64,000 nt of DNA from Phocoena phocoena (Eukaryota; Chordata; Mammalia; Artiodactyla; Phocoenidae): contig NW_027077404.1 of the NCBI RefSeq assembly GCF_963924675.1, positions 1-64,000 on the forward strand. The letters are read 5' to 3'. Both the position numbers and the translations under genes were made by a program. Shown here one piece after another: positions 36,687 through 48,923 of this stretch. Positions within the stretch are counted from its first letter, which is position 1. Every line of letters begins with the position of its first letter. The notes under the pieces are model-generated. The model made no database searches, was not told the DNA's origin, and saw only the letters and a list, made by a program, of their open reading frames with translations.

Positions 36687-38433
36687 CACCATGTGATTGG
36701 GAAATGATTTAAAATGCATCTCAGTTTTCGTATCCTGGTCCTCGGGTTCACCATTCCAGATGCTTTACTAACACTCTCCCCGCTTGGAGAGTCAGTGCCT
36801 TTAACCTCCTCTTTGGCACAGCTTGCAATTTCTGTGCAAAATGAACAGGAATAGGGAGAACCAATGAGAGACTAGCTGTAGGTGTCTGCACGGGCAAATG
36901 TAACGCTCATTTCCCACCAGGAAGAGGAATTAACCAAAGGCTCAGCGTGCCCTGCCGGAAACAGATTAGGGCCTGAAGCAATCCTGCGGTTTTGTGCCCA
37001 GCTCACAAGAAAGCGATTTGAAGAAAGGAGCTCAGGGGCACTGTAATTCACAAACCTGCAGAGTTATAAATGACAGCTATCCTCCAAAAATATATTGAAG
37101 TAAGCCTGCGAAGGGGAGTTGAAAGCGGGGCAGAATTTCAGGAAAACGATTGCAGGGGGTAAACTGGAATTGCCCTGAAAGCATAGGAAAAGAGGCAGAA
37201 CGTCGACAATAATGCACTTGGCCAAAAAGGGCGTATGTGTTTTTTCCTGAATATATTCAGGAAAAAACGCATACGCCCTTTTTGGCCAACCAAGCAAGCC
37301 TGTAAATGAAATCTGCACTACAATGAAGTCTCACTGCCCCCCTGGCAAAAGGGCCATCTGAAAAAAGTGTAAAATCCAGAAAGGTAGGACAGGATATGGA
37401 GAACAGGGAGCCTTGTTATGCTGATTGGCAGGATGTAAATTGCCAGCAGCCACCCTGGAGAAGTGTATGGTGTTTCCTGAAACACGAAAGAAACAAAGCA
37501 ACACAGCCTATGGCACTTCCACTTATGGTCCTATAGCTTACGGAAATTAAAATCAAAAACAGACAGCCACCCCAATATTTGAGACGGCTGTGTTCACAAG
37601 AAGCTCGTCTACAGTATCAGGTAAATATCACAGAAAGCAAAAAATGGATAAAGAACTTGTGGCACGTACGTACAATGCAATATCACTCAGCAATGAAATC
37701 TGTGTCATCAGGCGCATAGCGGCATAGTGAGTGGATGCAGGTACGGTGATTCTACGTGAACTACGTCACACAGAAAAAGAAACATCATAAGATATCACGA
37801 ATACACGGAATGTAAACTTGACTACACATGAACTGAATTACAAAATAGAAAAGGGTCTCAAATTTAGAAAACCAACTAGTGCTTGCTTATGGGGAAAGGT
37901 GCCTTGGGGTGCTGCATAAAACCAGAGACTGAAATTAGCACAGATAACTTTCCATAAGCCCAATATGTAATAGACAAGACCTACTCCTTGCTCAACGAAA
38001 TGGACCCAACACCACATATTCAACGCCTAGGAATATACCTGACTAGGAAGAATCTTAAAACCCATGGATATATATGTCTCTGTAAGAGAATCAAACGTGT
38101 GTACAGCGGCCGAAAGGCAGCAGTGAAAATCCGATAAATCCCATTATCAAAATAAATTTCGAAAACAAAACACAAAGACAGTGAAATAGAGAGCAGTTCT
38201 TAAATAAGTCACTCAGGGCATGTGATGCAACCGGGATTGACCACATCTACACCCAGAGCTGGTTGAGACATAAGGCTGGACACTTCAGGCTGATAGCATT
38301 GGTGAGTTTCGGTGAGCAAATGCACACCCTTTGAAGTCATACTGTATGGTACCTATTCCATGGGTCCCAACTCTTCAGGTTCAAGGGATTCTTCCTCCAG
38401 CTAAAACATGCATGTGAAACCCACAGTATGGTC
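36687..38433 (+). repeat. Satellite monomer 22, type B2
   Basis: Near-identical to monomer 26: 'gcgatttgaag', 'aatatcacagaaagc', 'aggcgcatagc', 'gagcagttcttaaataag'. Palindrome 37218-37289 has one left-arm mismatch ('gcgtatgtgtttttt'). LINE-1 relic about 37298-38169. Confidence 0.94.
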
Positions 38434-40184
38434 CACCGTGTTATGGGGAAATGATTTAAAATGCATCTCAGTTTTCGTATCCTGGTCCTCGGGTTCACCA
38501 TTCCAGATGATTTACTAACAGTCTCCCTGCTTGGAGAGTCAGTGCCTTTAACCTCCTGTTTGGCACAGCTTGCAATTTCTGTGCAAGATGAACAGGAATA
38601 GGGAGAACCAATGAGAGACTAGCTGTAGGTGTCTGCACGGGCAAATGTAACGCTCATTTCCCACCAGGAAGAGGAATTTACCAAAGGCTCAGCATGCCCT
38701 GCCCAAAACAGATTAGGGCCTGAAGCAATCCTGCGGTTTTGTGCCCAGTTCACAAGAAAGCGAGTTGAAGAAAGGAGCTCAGGGGCACTGTAATTCACAA
38801 ACCTGCAGAGTTATAAATGACAGCTATCCTCCAAAAATATATTGAAGTAAGCCTGCGAAGGGGACTTGAAAGCGGGGCAGAATTTCAGGAAAACGATTGC
38901 AGGGGGTAGACTGGAATTGCCCTGAAAGCATAGGAAAAGAGGCAGAACGTCGACAATGATGCACTTGGCCAAAAAGGGCATATGCGTTTTTTCCTGAATA
39001 TATTCAGGAAAAAACGCATACGCCCTTTTTGGCCAACCAAGCAAGCCTGTAAAGGAAATCTGCACTACAATGAAGTCTCACTGCCCACCCCCCGGGCAAG
39101 AGGGCCATCTGAAAAAAGTGTAAAATCCAGAAAGGTAGGACAGGATATGGAGAACAGGGAGCCTTGTTATGCTGATTGGCAGGATGTAAATTGCCAGCAG
39201 CCAGCCTGGAGAAGTGTATGGTGTTTCCTGAAACACATAAGAAACAAAGCAACACAGTCTATGGCACTTCCACTTATGGTCCTATAGCTTACGGAAATTA
39301 AAATCAAAAACAGACAGCCACCCCAATATTTGGGACGGCTGTGTTCACAAGAAGCTCGTCTACAGTATCAGGTAAATATCCCAGAAAGCAAAAAATGGAT
39401 AAAGAAGTTGTGGCACGTACGTGCAATGCAGTATCACTCAGCAATGAAATCTGTGTCATCAGGCACGTAGCGGCATAGTGAGTGGATACAGGTACGGTGA
39501 TTCTACGTGAACTACGTCACACATAAAAAGAAACATCATAAGATATCACTAATACACGGAATGTAAACTTGACTACACATGAACTGAATTACAAAACAGA
39601 ACAGGGTCTCAAATTTAGAAAACCAACTAGTGCTTGCTTATGGGGAAAGGTGCCTTGGGGTGCTGCATAAAACCAGAGACTGAAATTAGCACAGATAACA
39701 TTCCATAAGCCAAATATGTAATAGACAAGACCTACTCCTTGCTCAACGAAATGGACTCAACACCACATATTCAACGCCTAGGAATATACCTGACTAGGAA
39801 GAATCTTAAAACCCATGGATTTATATGTCTCCGTAAGAGAATCAAGCGTGTGTACAGCGGCATAAACGCAGCAGTGAAAATCCGATAAATCGCACTTTCA
39901 AAATAAATTTCAAAAACAAAACACAAAGACAGTGAAATAGAGAGCAATTCTTAAATAATTCACTCAGGGCATGTGATGCAACCGGGATTGACCACATCTA
40001 CACCCACAGCTGGTTGAGACATAAGGCTGGACACTTCAGGCTGATAACATTGGTGAGTTTCGGTGAGCAAATGCAGACCCTTTGAAGTCATACTGCATGG
40101 TACCCATTCCATGGGTCCCAACTCTCCAGGTTCAAGGGATTCTTCCTCCAGCTAAAACATGCATGGGAAACCCAGAGTATCGTC
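38434..40184 (+). repeat. Satellite monomer 23, type A3, 1,751 bp
   Basis: Carries a four-base insertion in the C-run 47 bp after the palindrome ('ctgcccaccccccggg', near 39081). Palindrome 38965-39036 has one left-arm mismatch ('gggcatatgcg'). The right half is the divergent allele 3. Other variants: 'gcccaaaacag', 'gtggatacagg', 'cacccacagctgg', 'gctgataacattgg'. Near-identical to monomer 27. LINE-1 relic about 39045-39920. Confidence 0.94.
38982..39287 (+). pseudogene. Chance open frame joining the palindrome to a frame-restored LINE-1 ORF2 relic
   Basis: In this monomer the extra four bases in the C-run put the NLHYNEVSL-like segment and the QQPAWRSVWCFLK motif of LINE-1 ORF2p into one frame, giving an uninterrupted 101-codon reading. 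The first 22 or so codons come from the palindrome and are not LINE-1. The frame ends at the TAG that stops all copies. The same arrangement is at 45974-46279. It lacks the endonuclease and reverse transcriptase domains, so no activity is possible. I regard it as a relic, not a gene. Whether the extra bases are ancestral or a later insertion cannot be told from this window. Confidence 0.6.
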
Positions 40185-41931
40185 CACCGTGTGATTGGGA
40201 AACGATTTAAAATGCATCTCAGTTTTCGTATCCTGGTCCTCGGGTTCACCATTCCAGATGCTTTACTAACAGTCTCCCCGCTTGGAGAGTCAGTGCCTTT
40301 AACCTCCTGTTTGGCACTGCTTGCAATTTCTGTGCAAGATGAACAGGAATAGGGAGAACCAATGAGAAACTACCTCTAGGTGTCTGCACGGGCAAATGTA
40401 ACCCTCATTGCCCACCAGGAAGAGGAATTAAACAAAGGCTCAGTGTGCCCTGCTGGAAACAGATTAGGGCCTGAAGCAATCCTGCGGTTTTGTGCCCAGC
40501 TCACAAGAAAGCGAGTTGAAGAACGGAGCTCAGGGGCACTGTAATTCACAAACCTGCAGAGTTATAATTGACAGCTATCCTCCAAAAATATATTGAAGTA
40601 AGCCTGCGAAGGGGACTTGAAAGCGGGGCAGAATTTCAGGAAAACGATTGCAGGGGGTAGACTGGAATTGCACTGAAAGCATAGGAAAAGAGGCACAACG
40701 TCGACAATGATGCACTTGGCCTAAAATGGTGTATGCGTTTTTTCCTGAATATATTCAGGAAAAAACGCATACGCCCTTTTTGGCAAACCAAGCAAGCCTG
40801 TAAAGGAAATCTGCACAAAAATGAAGTCTCACTGCCCACCGGGCAAAAGGGCCATCTGAAAAAAGTGTAAAATCCAGAAAGGTAGGACAGGATATGGAGA
40901 ACAGGGAGCCTTGTTATGCTGATTGGCAGGATGTAAATTGCCAGCAGCCACCCTGGAGAAGTGTATGGTGTTTCCTGAAACACGTAAGAAACAAAGCAAC
41001 ACAGCCTATGGCACTTCCACTTATGGTCCTATAGCTTACGGAAATTAAAATCAAAAACAGACAGCCACCCCAATATTTGGGACGGCTGTGTTCACAAGAA
41101 GCTCGTCTACAGTATCAGGTAAATATCCCAGAAAGCAAAAAATGGATAAAGAAGTTGTGGCACGTACGTACAATGCAATATCACTCAGCAATGAAATCTG
41201 TGTCATCAGGCCCGTAGCGGCATAGTGAGTGGATGCAGGTACGGTGATTCTACGTGAACTACGTCACACAGAAAAAGAAACATCATAAGATATCACTAAT
41301 ACACGGAATGTAAACTTGACTACACATGAACTGAATTACAAAACAGAACAGGGTCTCAAATTTAGAAAACCAACTAGTGCTTGCTTATGGGGAAAGGTGC
41401 GTTGGGGTGCTTCATAAAACCAGAGACTGAAATTAGCACAGATAACTTTCCATAAGCCAAATATGTAATAGACAAGACCTACTCCTTGCTCAACGAAATG
41501 GACCCAACACCACATATTCAACGCCTAGGAATACACCTGACTAGGAAGAATCTTAAAACCCATGGATATATATGTCTCCGTAAGAGAATCAAGCGTGTGT
41601 ACAGCGGCATAAACGCAGCAGTGAAAATCCGATAAATCCCATTATCAAAATAAATTTCGAAAACAAAACACAAAGACAGTGAAATAGAGAGCAATTCTTA
41701 AATAATTCACTCAGGGCATGTGATGCAACGGGGATTTAACACATCTACACCCAGAGCTGGTTGAGATATAAGGCTGGACACTTCAGGCTGATAGCATTGG
41801 TGAGTTTCGGTGAGCAAATGCAGACCCTTTGAAGTCATACTGCATGGTACCCATTCCATGGGTCCCAACTCTCCAGGTTCAAGGGATTCTTCCTCCAGCT
41901 AAAACATGCATGGGAAACCAAGAGTATCGTC
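40185..41931 (+). repeat. Satellite monomer 24, type C1
   Basis: Left allele C ('ggcactgcttgc', 'aaactacctctagg', 'ttataattgac'). The right half becomes allele 1 ('acagaacaggg', 'gcgttgggg', 'cggcataaacg') but ends with the allele-2 tail 'ttcgaaaacaaaacac'. Monomer 20, the C unit of the first block, is allele 2 instead. Palindrome 40716-40787 is degenerate. LINE-1 relic about 40796-41667. Private change: 'gcaacggggattt' near 41726. Confidence 0.93.
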
Positions 41932-43678
41932 CACCATGTGATTGGGAAATGATTTAAAATGCATCTCAGTTTTCGTATCCTGGTCCTCGGGTTCACCATT
42001 CCAGATGCTTTACTAACACTCTCCCCGCTTGGAGAGTCAGTGCCTTTAACCTCCTCTTTGGCACAGCATGCAATTTCTATGCAAAATGAACAGGAATACA
42101 GAGAACCAATGAGAGACTAGCTGTAGGTGTCTGCACGGGCAAATGTAACGCTCATTGCCCACCAGGAAGAGGAATTAAACAAAGGCTCAGTGTGCCCTGC
42201 TGGAAACAGATTAGGGCCTGAAGCAATCCTGCGGTTTTGTGCCCAGCTCACAAGAAAGCGAGTTGAAGAAAGGAGCTCAGGGGCACTGTAATTCACAAAC
42301 CTGCAGAGTTATAAATGACAGCTATCCTCCAAAAATATATTGAAGTAAGCCTGCGAAGGGGACTTGAAAGCGGGGCAGAATTTCAGGAAAACGATTGCAG
42401 GGGGTAGACTGGAATTGCCCTGAAAGCATAGGAAAAGAGGCAGAACGTCGACAATGATGCACTTGGCCAAAAAGGGCGTATGCGTTTTTTCCTGAATATA
42501 TTCAGGAAAAAACGCATACGCCCTTTTTGGCCAACCAAGCAAGCCTGTAAAGGAAATCTGCACTACAATGAAGTCTCACTGCCCCCCGGGCAAGAGGGCC
42601 ATCTGAAAAAAGTGTAAAATCCAGAAAGGTAGGACAGGATATGGAGAACAGGGAGCCTTGTTATGCTGATTGGCAGGATGTAAATTGCCAGCAGCCAGCC
42701 TGGAGAAGTGTATGGTGTTTCCTGAAACACATAAGAAACAAAGCAACACAGTCTATGGCACTTCCACTTATGGTCCTATAGCTTACGGAAATTAAAATCA
42801 AAAACAGACAGCCACCCCAATATTTGGGACGGCTGTGTTCACAAGAAGCTCGTCTACAGTATCAGGTAAATATCCCAGAAAGCAAAAAATGGATAAAGAA
42901 GTTGTGGCACGTACGTGCAATGCAGTATCACTCAGCAATGAAATCTGTGTCATCAGGCACGTAGCGGCATAGTGAGTGGATGCAGGTACGGTGATTCTAC
43001 GTGAACTACGTCACACAGAAAAAGAAACATCATAAGATATCACTAATACACGGAATGTAAACTTGACTACACATGAACTGAATTACAAAACAGAACAGGG
43101 TCTCAAATTTAGAAAACCAACTAGTGCTTGCTTATGGGGAAAGGTGCGTTGGGGTGCTTCATAAAACCAGAGACTGAAATTAGCACAGATAACTTTCCAT
43201 AAGCCAAATATGTAACAGACAAGATCTACTCCTTGCTCAACGAAATGGACCCAACACCACATATTCAACGCCTAGGAATATACCTGACTAGGAAGAATCT
43301 TAAAACCCATGGATATATATGTCTCCGTAAGAGAATCAAGCGTGTGTACAGCGGCATAAACGCAGCAGTGAAAATCCGATAAATCCCATTATCAAAATAA
43401 ATTTCAAAAAAAAATCATAAAGACAGTGAAATAGAGAGCAATTCTTAAATAATTCACTCAGGGCATGTGATGCAACCGGGATTTAACACATCTACACCCA
43501 GAGCTGGTTGAGACATAAGGCTGGACACTTCAGGCTGATAGCATTGGTGAGTTTCGGTGAGCAAATGCAGACCCTTTGAAGTCATACTGCATGGTACCCA
43601 TTCCATGGGTCCCAACTCTCCAGGTTCAAGGGATTCTTCCTCCAGCTAAAACATGCATGGGAAACCAAGAGTATCGTC
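41932..43678 (+). repeat. Satellite monomer 25, mosaic type B1
   Basis: B-type left half with rare variants 'cagcatgcaatttctatgc' and 'ggaatacagagaacc', shared only with monomer 29. Right of the palindrome (42463-42534, perfect) it is A1-like and carries monomer 21's 'gtaacagacaag'. The junction lies between about 42246 and 42547, a range that includes the palindrome. LINE-1 relic about 42543-43414. Confidence 0.93.
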
Positions 43679-45425
43679 CACCATGTGATTGGGAAATGAT
43701 TTAAAATGCATCTCAGTTTTCGTATCCTGGTCCTCGGGTTCACCATTCCAGATGCTTTACTAACACTCTCCCCGCTTGGAGAGTCAGTGCCTTTAACCTC
43801 CTCTTTGGCACAGCTTGCAATTTCTGTGCAAAATGAACAGGAATAGGGAGAACCAATGAGAGACTAGCTGTAGGTGTCTGCACGGGCAAATGTAACGCTC
43901 ATTTCCCACCAGGAAGAGGAATTAACCAAAGGCTCAGCGTGCCCTGCCGGAAACAGATTAGGGCCTGAAGCAATCCTGCGGTTTTGTGCCCAGCTCACAA
44001 GAAAGCGATTTGAAGAAAGGAGCTCAGGGGCACTGTAATTCACAAACCTGCAGAGTTATAAATGACAGCTATCCTCCAAAAATATATTGAAGTAAGCCTG
44101 CGAAGGGGAGTTGAAAGCGGGGCAGAATTTCAGGAAAACGATTGCAGGGGGTAAACTGGAATTGCCCTGAAAGCATAGGAAAAGAGGCAGAACGTCGACA
44201 ATAATGCACTTGGCCAAAAAGGGCGTATGTGTTTTTTCCTGAATATATTCAGGAAAAAACGCATACGCCCTTTTTGGCCAACCAAGCAAGCCTGTAAATG
44301 AAATCTGCACTACAATGAAGTCTCACTGCCCCCCTGGCAAAAGGGCCATCTGAAAAAAGTGTAAAATCCAGAAAGGTAGGACAGGATATGGAGAACAGGG
44401 AGCCTTGTTATGCTGATTGGCAGGATGTAAATTGCCAGCAGCCACCCTGGAGAAGTGTATGGTGTTTCCTGAAACACGAAAGAAACAAAGCAACACAGCC
44501 TATGGCACTTCCACTTATGGTCCTATAGCTTACGGAAATTAAAATCAAAAACAGACAGCCACCCCAATATTTGAGACGGCTGTGTTCACAAGAAGCTCGT
44601 CTACAGTATCAGGTAAATATCACAGAAAGCAAAAAATGGATAAAGAACTTGTGGCACGTACGTACAATGCAATATCACTCAGCAATGAAATCTGTGTCAT
44701 CAGGCGCATAGCGGCATAGTGAGTGGATGCAGGTACGGTGATTCTACGTGAACTACGTCACACAGAAAAAGAAACATCATAAGATATCACGAATACACGG
44801 AATGTAAACTTGACTACACATGAACTGAATTACAAAATAGAAAAGGGTCTCAAATTTAGAAAACCAACTAGTGCTTGCTTATGGGGAAAGGTGCCTTGGG
44901 GTGCTGCATAAAACCAGAGACTGAAATTAGCACAGATAACTTTCCATAAGCCCAATATGTAATAGACAAGACCTACTCCTTGCTCAACGAAATGGACCCA
45001 ACACCACATATTCAACGCCTAGGAATATACCTGACTAGGAAGAATCTTAAAACCCATGGATATATATGTCTCTGTAAGAGAATCAAACGTGTGTACAGCG
45101 GCCGAAAGGCAGCAGTGAAAATCCGATAAATCCCATTATCAAAATAAATTTCGAAAACAAAACACAAAGACAGTGAAATAGAGAGCAGTTCTTAAATAAG
45201 TCACTCAGGGCATGTGATGCAACCGGGATTGACCACATCTACACCCAGAGCTGGTTGAGACATAAGGCTGGACACTTCAGGCTGATAGCATTGGTGAGTT
45301 TCGGTGAGCAAATGCACACCCTTTGAAGTCATACTGTATGGTACCTATTCCATGGGTCCCAACTCTTCAGGTTCAAGGGATTCTTCCTCCAGCTAAAACA
45401 TGCATGTGAAACCCACAGTATGGTC
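43679..45425 (+). repeat. Satellite monomer 26, type B2
   Basis: Near-identical copy of monomer 22 at 6,992 bp. Palindrome 44210-44281 has the same left-arm mismatch. LINE-1 relic about 44290-45161. Confidence 0.94.
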
Positions 45426-47176
45426 CACCGTGTTATGGGGAAATGATTTAAAATGCATCTCAGTTTTCGTATCCTGGTCCTCGGGTTCACCATTCCAGAT
45501 GATTTACTAACAGTCTCCCTGCTTGGAGAGTCAGTGCCTTTAACCTCCTGTTTGGCACAGCTTGCAATTTCTGTGCAAGATGAACAGGAATAGGGAGAAC
45601 CAATGAGAGACTAGCTGTAGGTGTCTGCACGGGCAAATGTAACGCTCATTTCCCACCAGGAAGAGGAATTTACCAAAGGCTCAGCATGCCCTGCCCAAAA
45701 CAGATTAGGGCCTGAAGCAATCCTGCGGTTTTGTGCCCAGTTCACAAGAAAGCGAGTTGAAGAAAGGAGCTCAGGGGCACTGTAATTCACAAACCTGCAG
45801 AGTTATAAATGACAGCTATCCTCCAAAAATATATTGAAGTAAGCCTGCGAAGGGGACTTGAAAGCGGGGCAGAATTTCAGGAAAACGATTGCAGGGGGTA
45901 GACTGGAATTGCCCTGAAAGCATAGGAAAAGAGGCAGAACGTCGACAATGATGCACTTGGCCAAAAAGGGCATATGCGTTTTTTCCTGAATATATTCAGG
46001 AAAAAACGCATACGCCCTTTTTGGCCAACCAAGCAAGCCTGTAAAGGAAATCTGCACTACAATGAAGTCTCACTGCCCACCCCCCGGGCAAGAGGGCCAT
46101 CTGAAAAAAGTGTAAAATCCAGAAAGGTAGGACAGGATATGGAGAACAGGGAGCCTTGTTATGCTGATTGGCAGGATGTAAATTGCCAGCAGCCAGCCTG
46201 GAGAAGTGTATGGTGTTTCCTGAAACACATAAGAAACAAAGCAACACAGTCTATGGCACTTCCACTTATGGTCCTATAGCTTACGGAAATTAAAATCAAA
46301 AACAGACAGCCACCCCAATATTTGGGACGGCTGTGTTCACAAGAAGCTCGTCTACAGTATCAGGTAAATATCCCAGAAAGCAAAAAATGGATAAAGAAGT
46401 TGTGGCACGTACGTGCAATGCAGTATCACTCAGCAATGAAATCTGTGTCATCAGGCACGTAGCGGCATAGTGAGTGGATACAGGTACGGTGATTCTACGT
46501 GAACTACGTCACACATAAAAAGAAACATCATAAGATATCACTAATACACGGAATGTAAACTTGACTACACATGAACTGAATTACAAAACAGAACAGGGTC
46601 TCAAATTTAGAAAACCAACTAGTGCTTGCTTATGGGGAAAGGTGCCTTGGGGTGCTGCATAAAACCAGAGACTGAAATTAGCACAGATAACATTCCATAA
46701 GCCAAATATGTAATAGACAAGACCTACTCCTTGCTCAACGAAATGGACTCAACACCACATATTCAACGCCTAGGAATATACCTGACTAGGAAGAATCTTA
46801 AAACCCATGGATTTATATGTCTCCGTAAGAGAATCAAGCGTGTGTACAGCGGCATAAACGCAGCAGTGAAAATCCGATAAATCGCACTTTCAAAATAAAT
46901 TTCAAAAACAAAACACAAAGACAGTGAAATAGAGAGCAATTCTTAAATAATTCACTCAGGGCATGTGATGCAACCGGGATTGACCACATCTATACCCACA
47001 GCTGGTTGAGACATAAGGCTGGACACTTCAGGCTGATAACATTGGTGAGTTTCGGTGAGCAAATGCAGACCCTTTGAAGTCATACTGCATGGTACCCATT
47101 CCATGGGTCCCAACTCTCCAGGTTCAAGGGATTCTTCCTCCAGCTAAAACATGCATGGGAAACCCAGAGTATCGTC
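45426..47176 (+). repeat. Satellite monomer 27, type A3, 1,751 bp
   Basis: Near-identical copy of monomer 23, including the four-base C-run insertion and the restored ORF2 frame (45974-46279). One clear difference is 'catctatacccacagc' near 46988. Palindrome 45957-46028 has the same left-arm mismatch. LINE-1 relic about 46037-46912. Confidence 0.94.
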
Positions 47177-48923
47177 CACCGTGTGATTGGGAAACGATTT
47201 AAAATGCATCTCAGTTTTCGTATCCTGGTCCTCGGGTTCACCATTCCAGATGCTTTACTAACAGTCTCCCCGCTTGGAGAGTCAGTGCCTTTAACCTCCT
47301 GTTTGGCACTGCTTGCAATTTCTGTGCAAGATGAACAGGAATAGGGAGAACCAATGAGAAACTACCTCTAGGTGTCTGCACGGGCAAATGTAACCCTCAT
47401 TGCCCACCAGGAAGAGGAATTAAACAAAGGCTCAGTGTGCCCTGCTGGAAACAGATTAGGGCCTGAAGCAATCCTGCGGTTTTGTGCCCAGCTCACAAGA
47501 AAGCGAGTTGAAGAACGGAGCTCAGGGGCACTGTAATTCACAAACCTGCAGAGTTATAATTGACAGCTATCCTCCAAAAATATATTGAAGTAAGCCTGCG
47601 AAGGGGACTTGAAAGCGGGGCAGAATTTCAGGAAAACGATTGCAGGGGGTAGACTGGAATTGCACTGAAAGCATAGGAAAAGAGGCACAACGTCGACAAT
47701 GATGCACTTGGCCTAAAATGGTGTATGCGTTTTTTCCTGAATATATTCAGGAAAAAACGCATACGCCCTTTTTGGCAAACCAAGCAAGCCTGTAAAGGAA
47801 ATCTGCACAAAAATGAAGTCTCACTGCCCACCGGGCAAAAGGGCCATCTGAAAAAAGTGTAAAATCCAGAAAGGTAGGACAGGATATGGAGAACAGGGAG
47901 CCTTGTTATGCTGATTGGCAGGATGTAAATTGCCAGCAGCCACCCTGGAGAAGTGTATGGTGTTTCCTGAAACACGTAAGAAACAAAGCAACACAGCCTA
48001 TGGCACTTCCACTTATGGTCCTATAGCTTACGGAAATTAAAATCAAAAACAGACAGCCACCCCAATATTTGGGACGGCTGTGTTCACAAGAAGCTCGTCT
48101 ACAGTATCAGGTAAATATCCCAGAAAGCAAAAAATGGATAAAGAAGTTGTGGCACGTACGTACAATGCAATATCACTCAGCAATGAAATCTGTGTCATCA
48201 GGCCCGTAGCGGCATAGTGAGTGGATGCAGGTACGGTGATTCTACGTGAACTACGTCACACAGAAAAAGAAACATCATAAGATATCACTAATACACGGAA
48301 TGTAAACTTGACTACACATGAACTGAATTACAAAACAGAACAGGGTCTCAAATTTAGAAAACCAACTAGTGCTTGCTTATGGGGAAAGGTGCGTTGGGGT
48401 GCTTCATAAAACCAGAGACTGAAATTAGCACAGATAACTTTCCATAAGCCAAATATGTAATAGACAAGAACTACTCCTTGCTCAACGAAATGGACCCAAC
48501 ACCACATATTCAACGCCTAGGAATACACCTGACTAGGAAGAATCTTAAAACCCATGGATATATATGTCTCCGTAAGAGAATCAAGCGTGTGTACAGCGGC
48601 ATAAACGCAGCAGTGAAAATCCGATAAATCCCATTATCAAAATAAATTTCGAAAACAAAACACAAAGACAGTGAAATAGAGAGCAATTCTTAAATAATTC
48701 ACTCAGGGCATGTGATGCAACCGGGATTTAACACATCTACACCCAGAGCTGGTTGAGATATAAGGCTGGACACTTCAGGCTGATAGCATTGGTGAGTTTC
48801 GGTGAGCAAATGCAGACCCTTTGAAGTCATACTGCATGGTACCCATTCCATGGGTCCCAACTCTCCAGGTTCAAGGGATTCTTCCTCCAGCTAAAACATG
48901 CATGGGAAACCAAGAGTATCGTC
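47177..48923 (+). repeat. Satellite monomer 28, type C1
   Basis: Near-identical copy of monomer 24. Differences: 'acaagaactactcc' near 48465, and 'gcaaccgggattt' where monomer 24 has 'gcaacgggg'. Palindrome 47708-47779 is degenerate as in monomer 24. LINE-1 relic about 47788-48659. Confidence 0.94.

Larger units (their letters stand above)
34940..41931 (+). repeat. Four-monomer higher-order repeat, block 2
   Basis: Monomers 21-24. From within monomer 21 (after about 35254) this block is nearly identical to the next at an offset of 6,992 bp. The offset is 4 x 1,747 plus the four-base insertion in the A3 unit. Confidence 0.88.
41932..48923 (+). repeat. Four-monomer higher-order repeat, block 3
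   Basis: Monomers 25-28. Near-identity with block 2 extends into the left half of monomer 29, so the true duplicated segment is out of phase with the monomers: roughly 35.3-42.3 kb repeated at 42.3-49.3 kb. I noticed only a handful of substitutions between these copies, which points to a recent tandem duplication. Confidence 0.88.
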
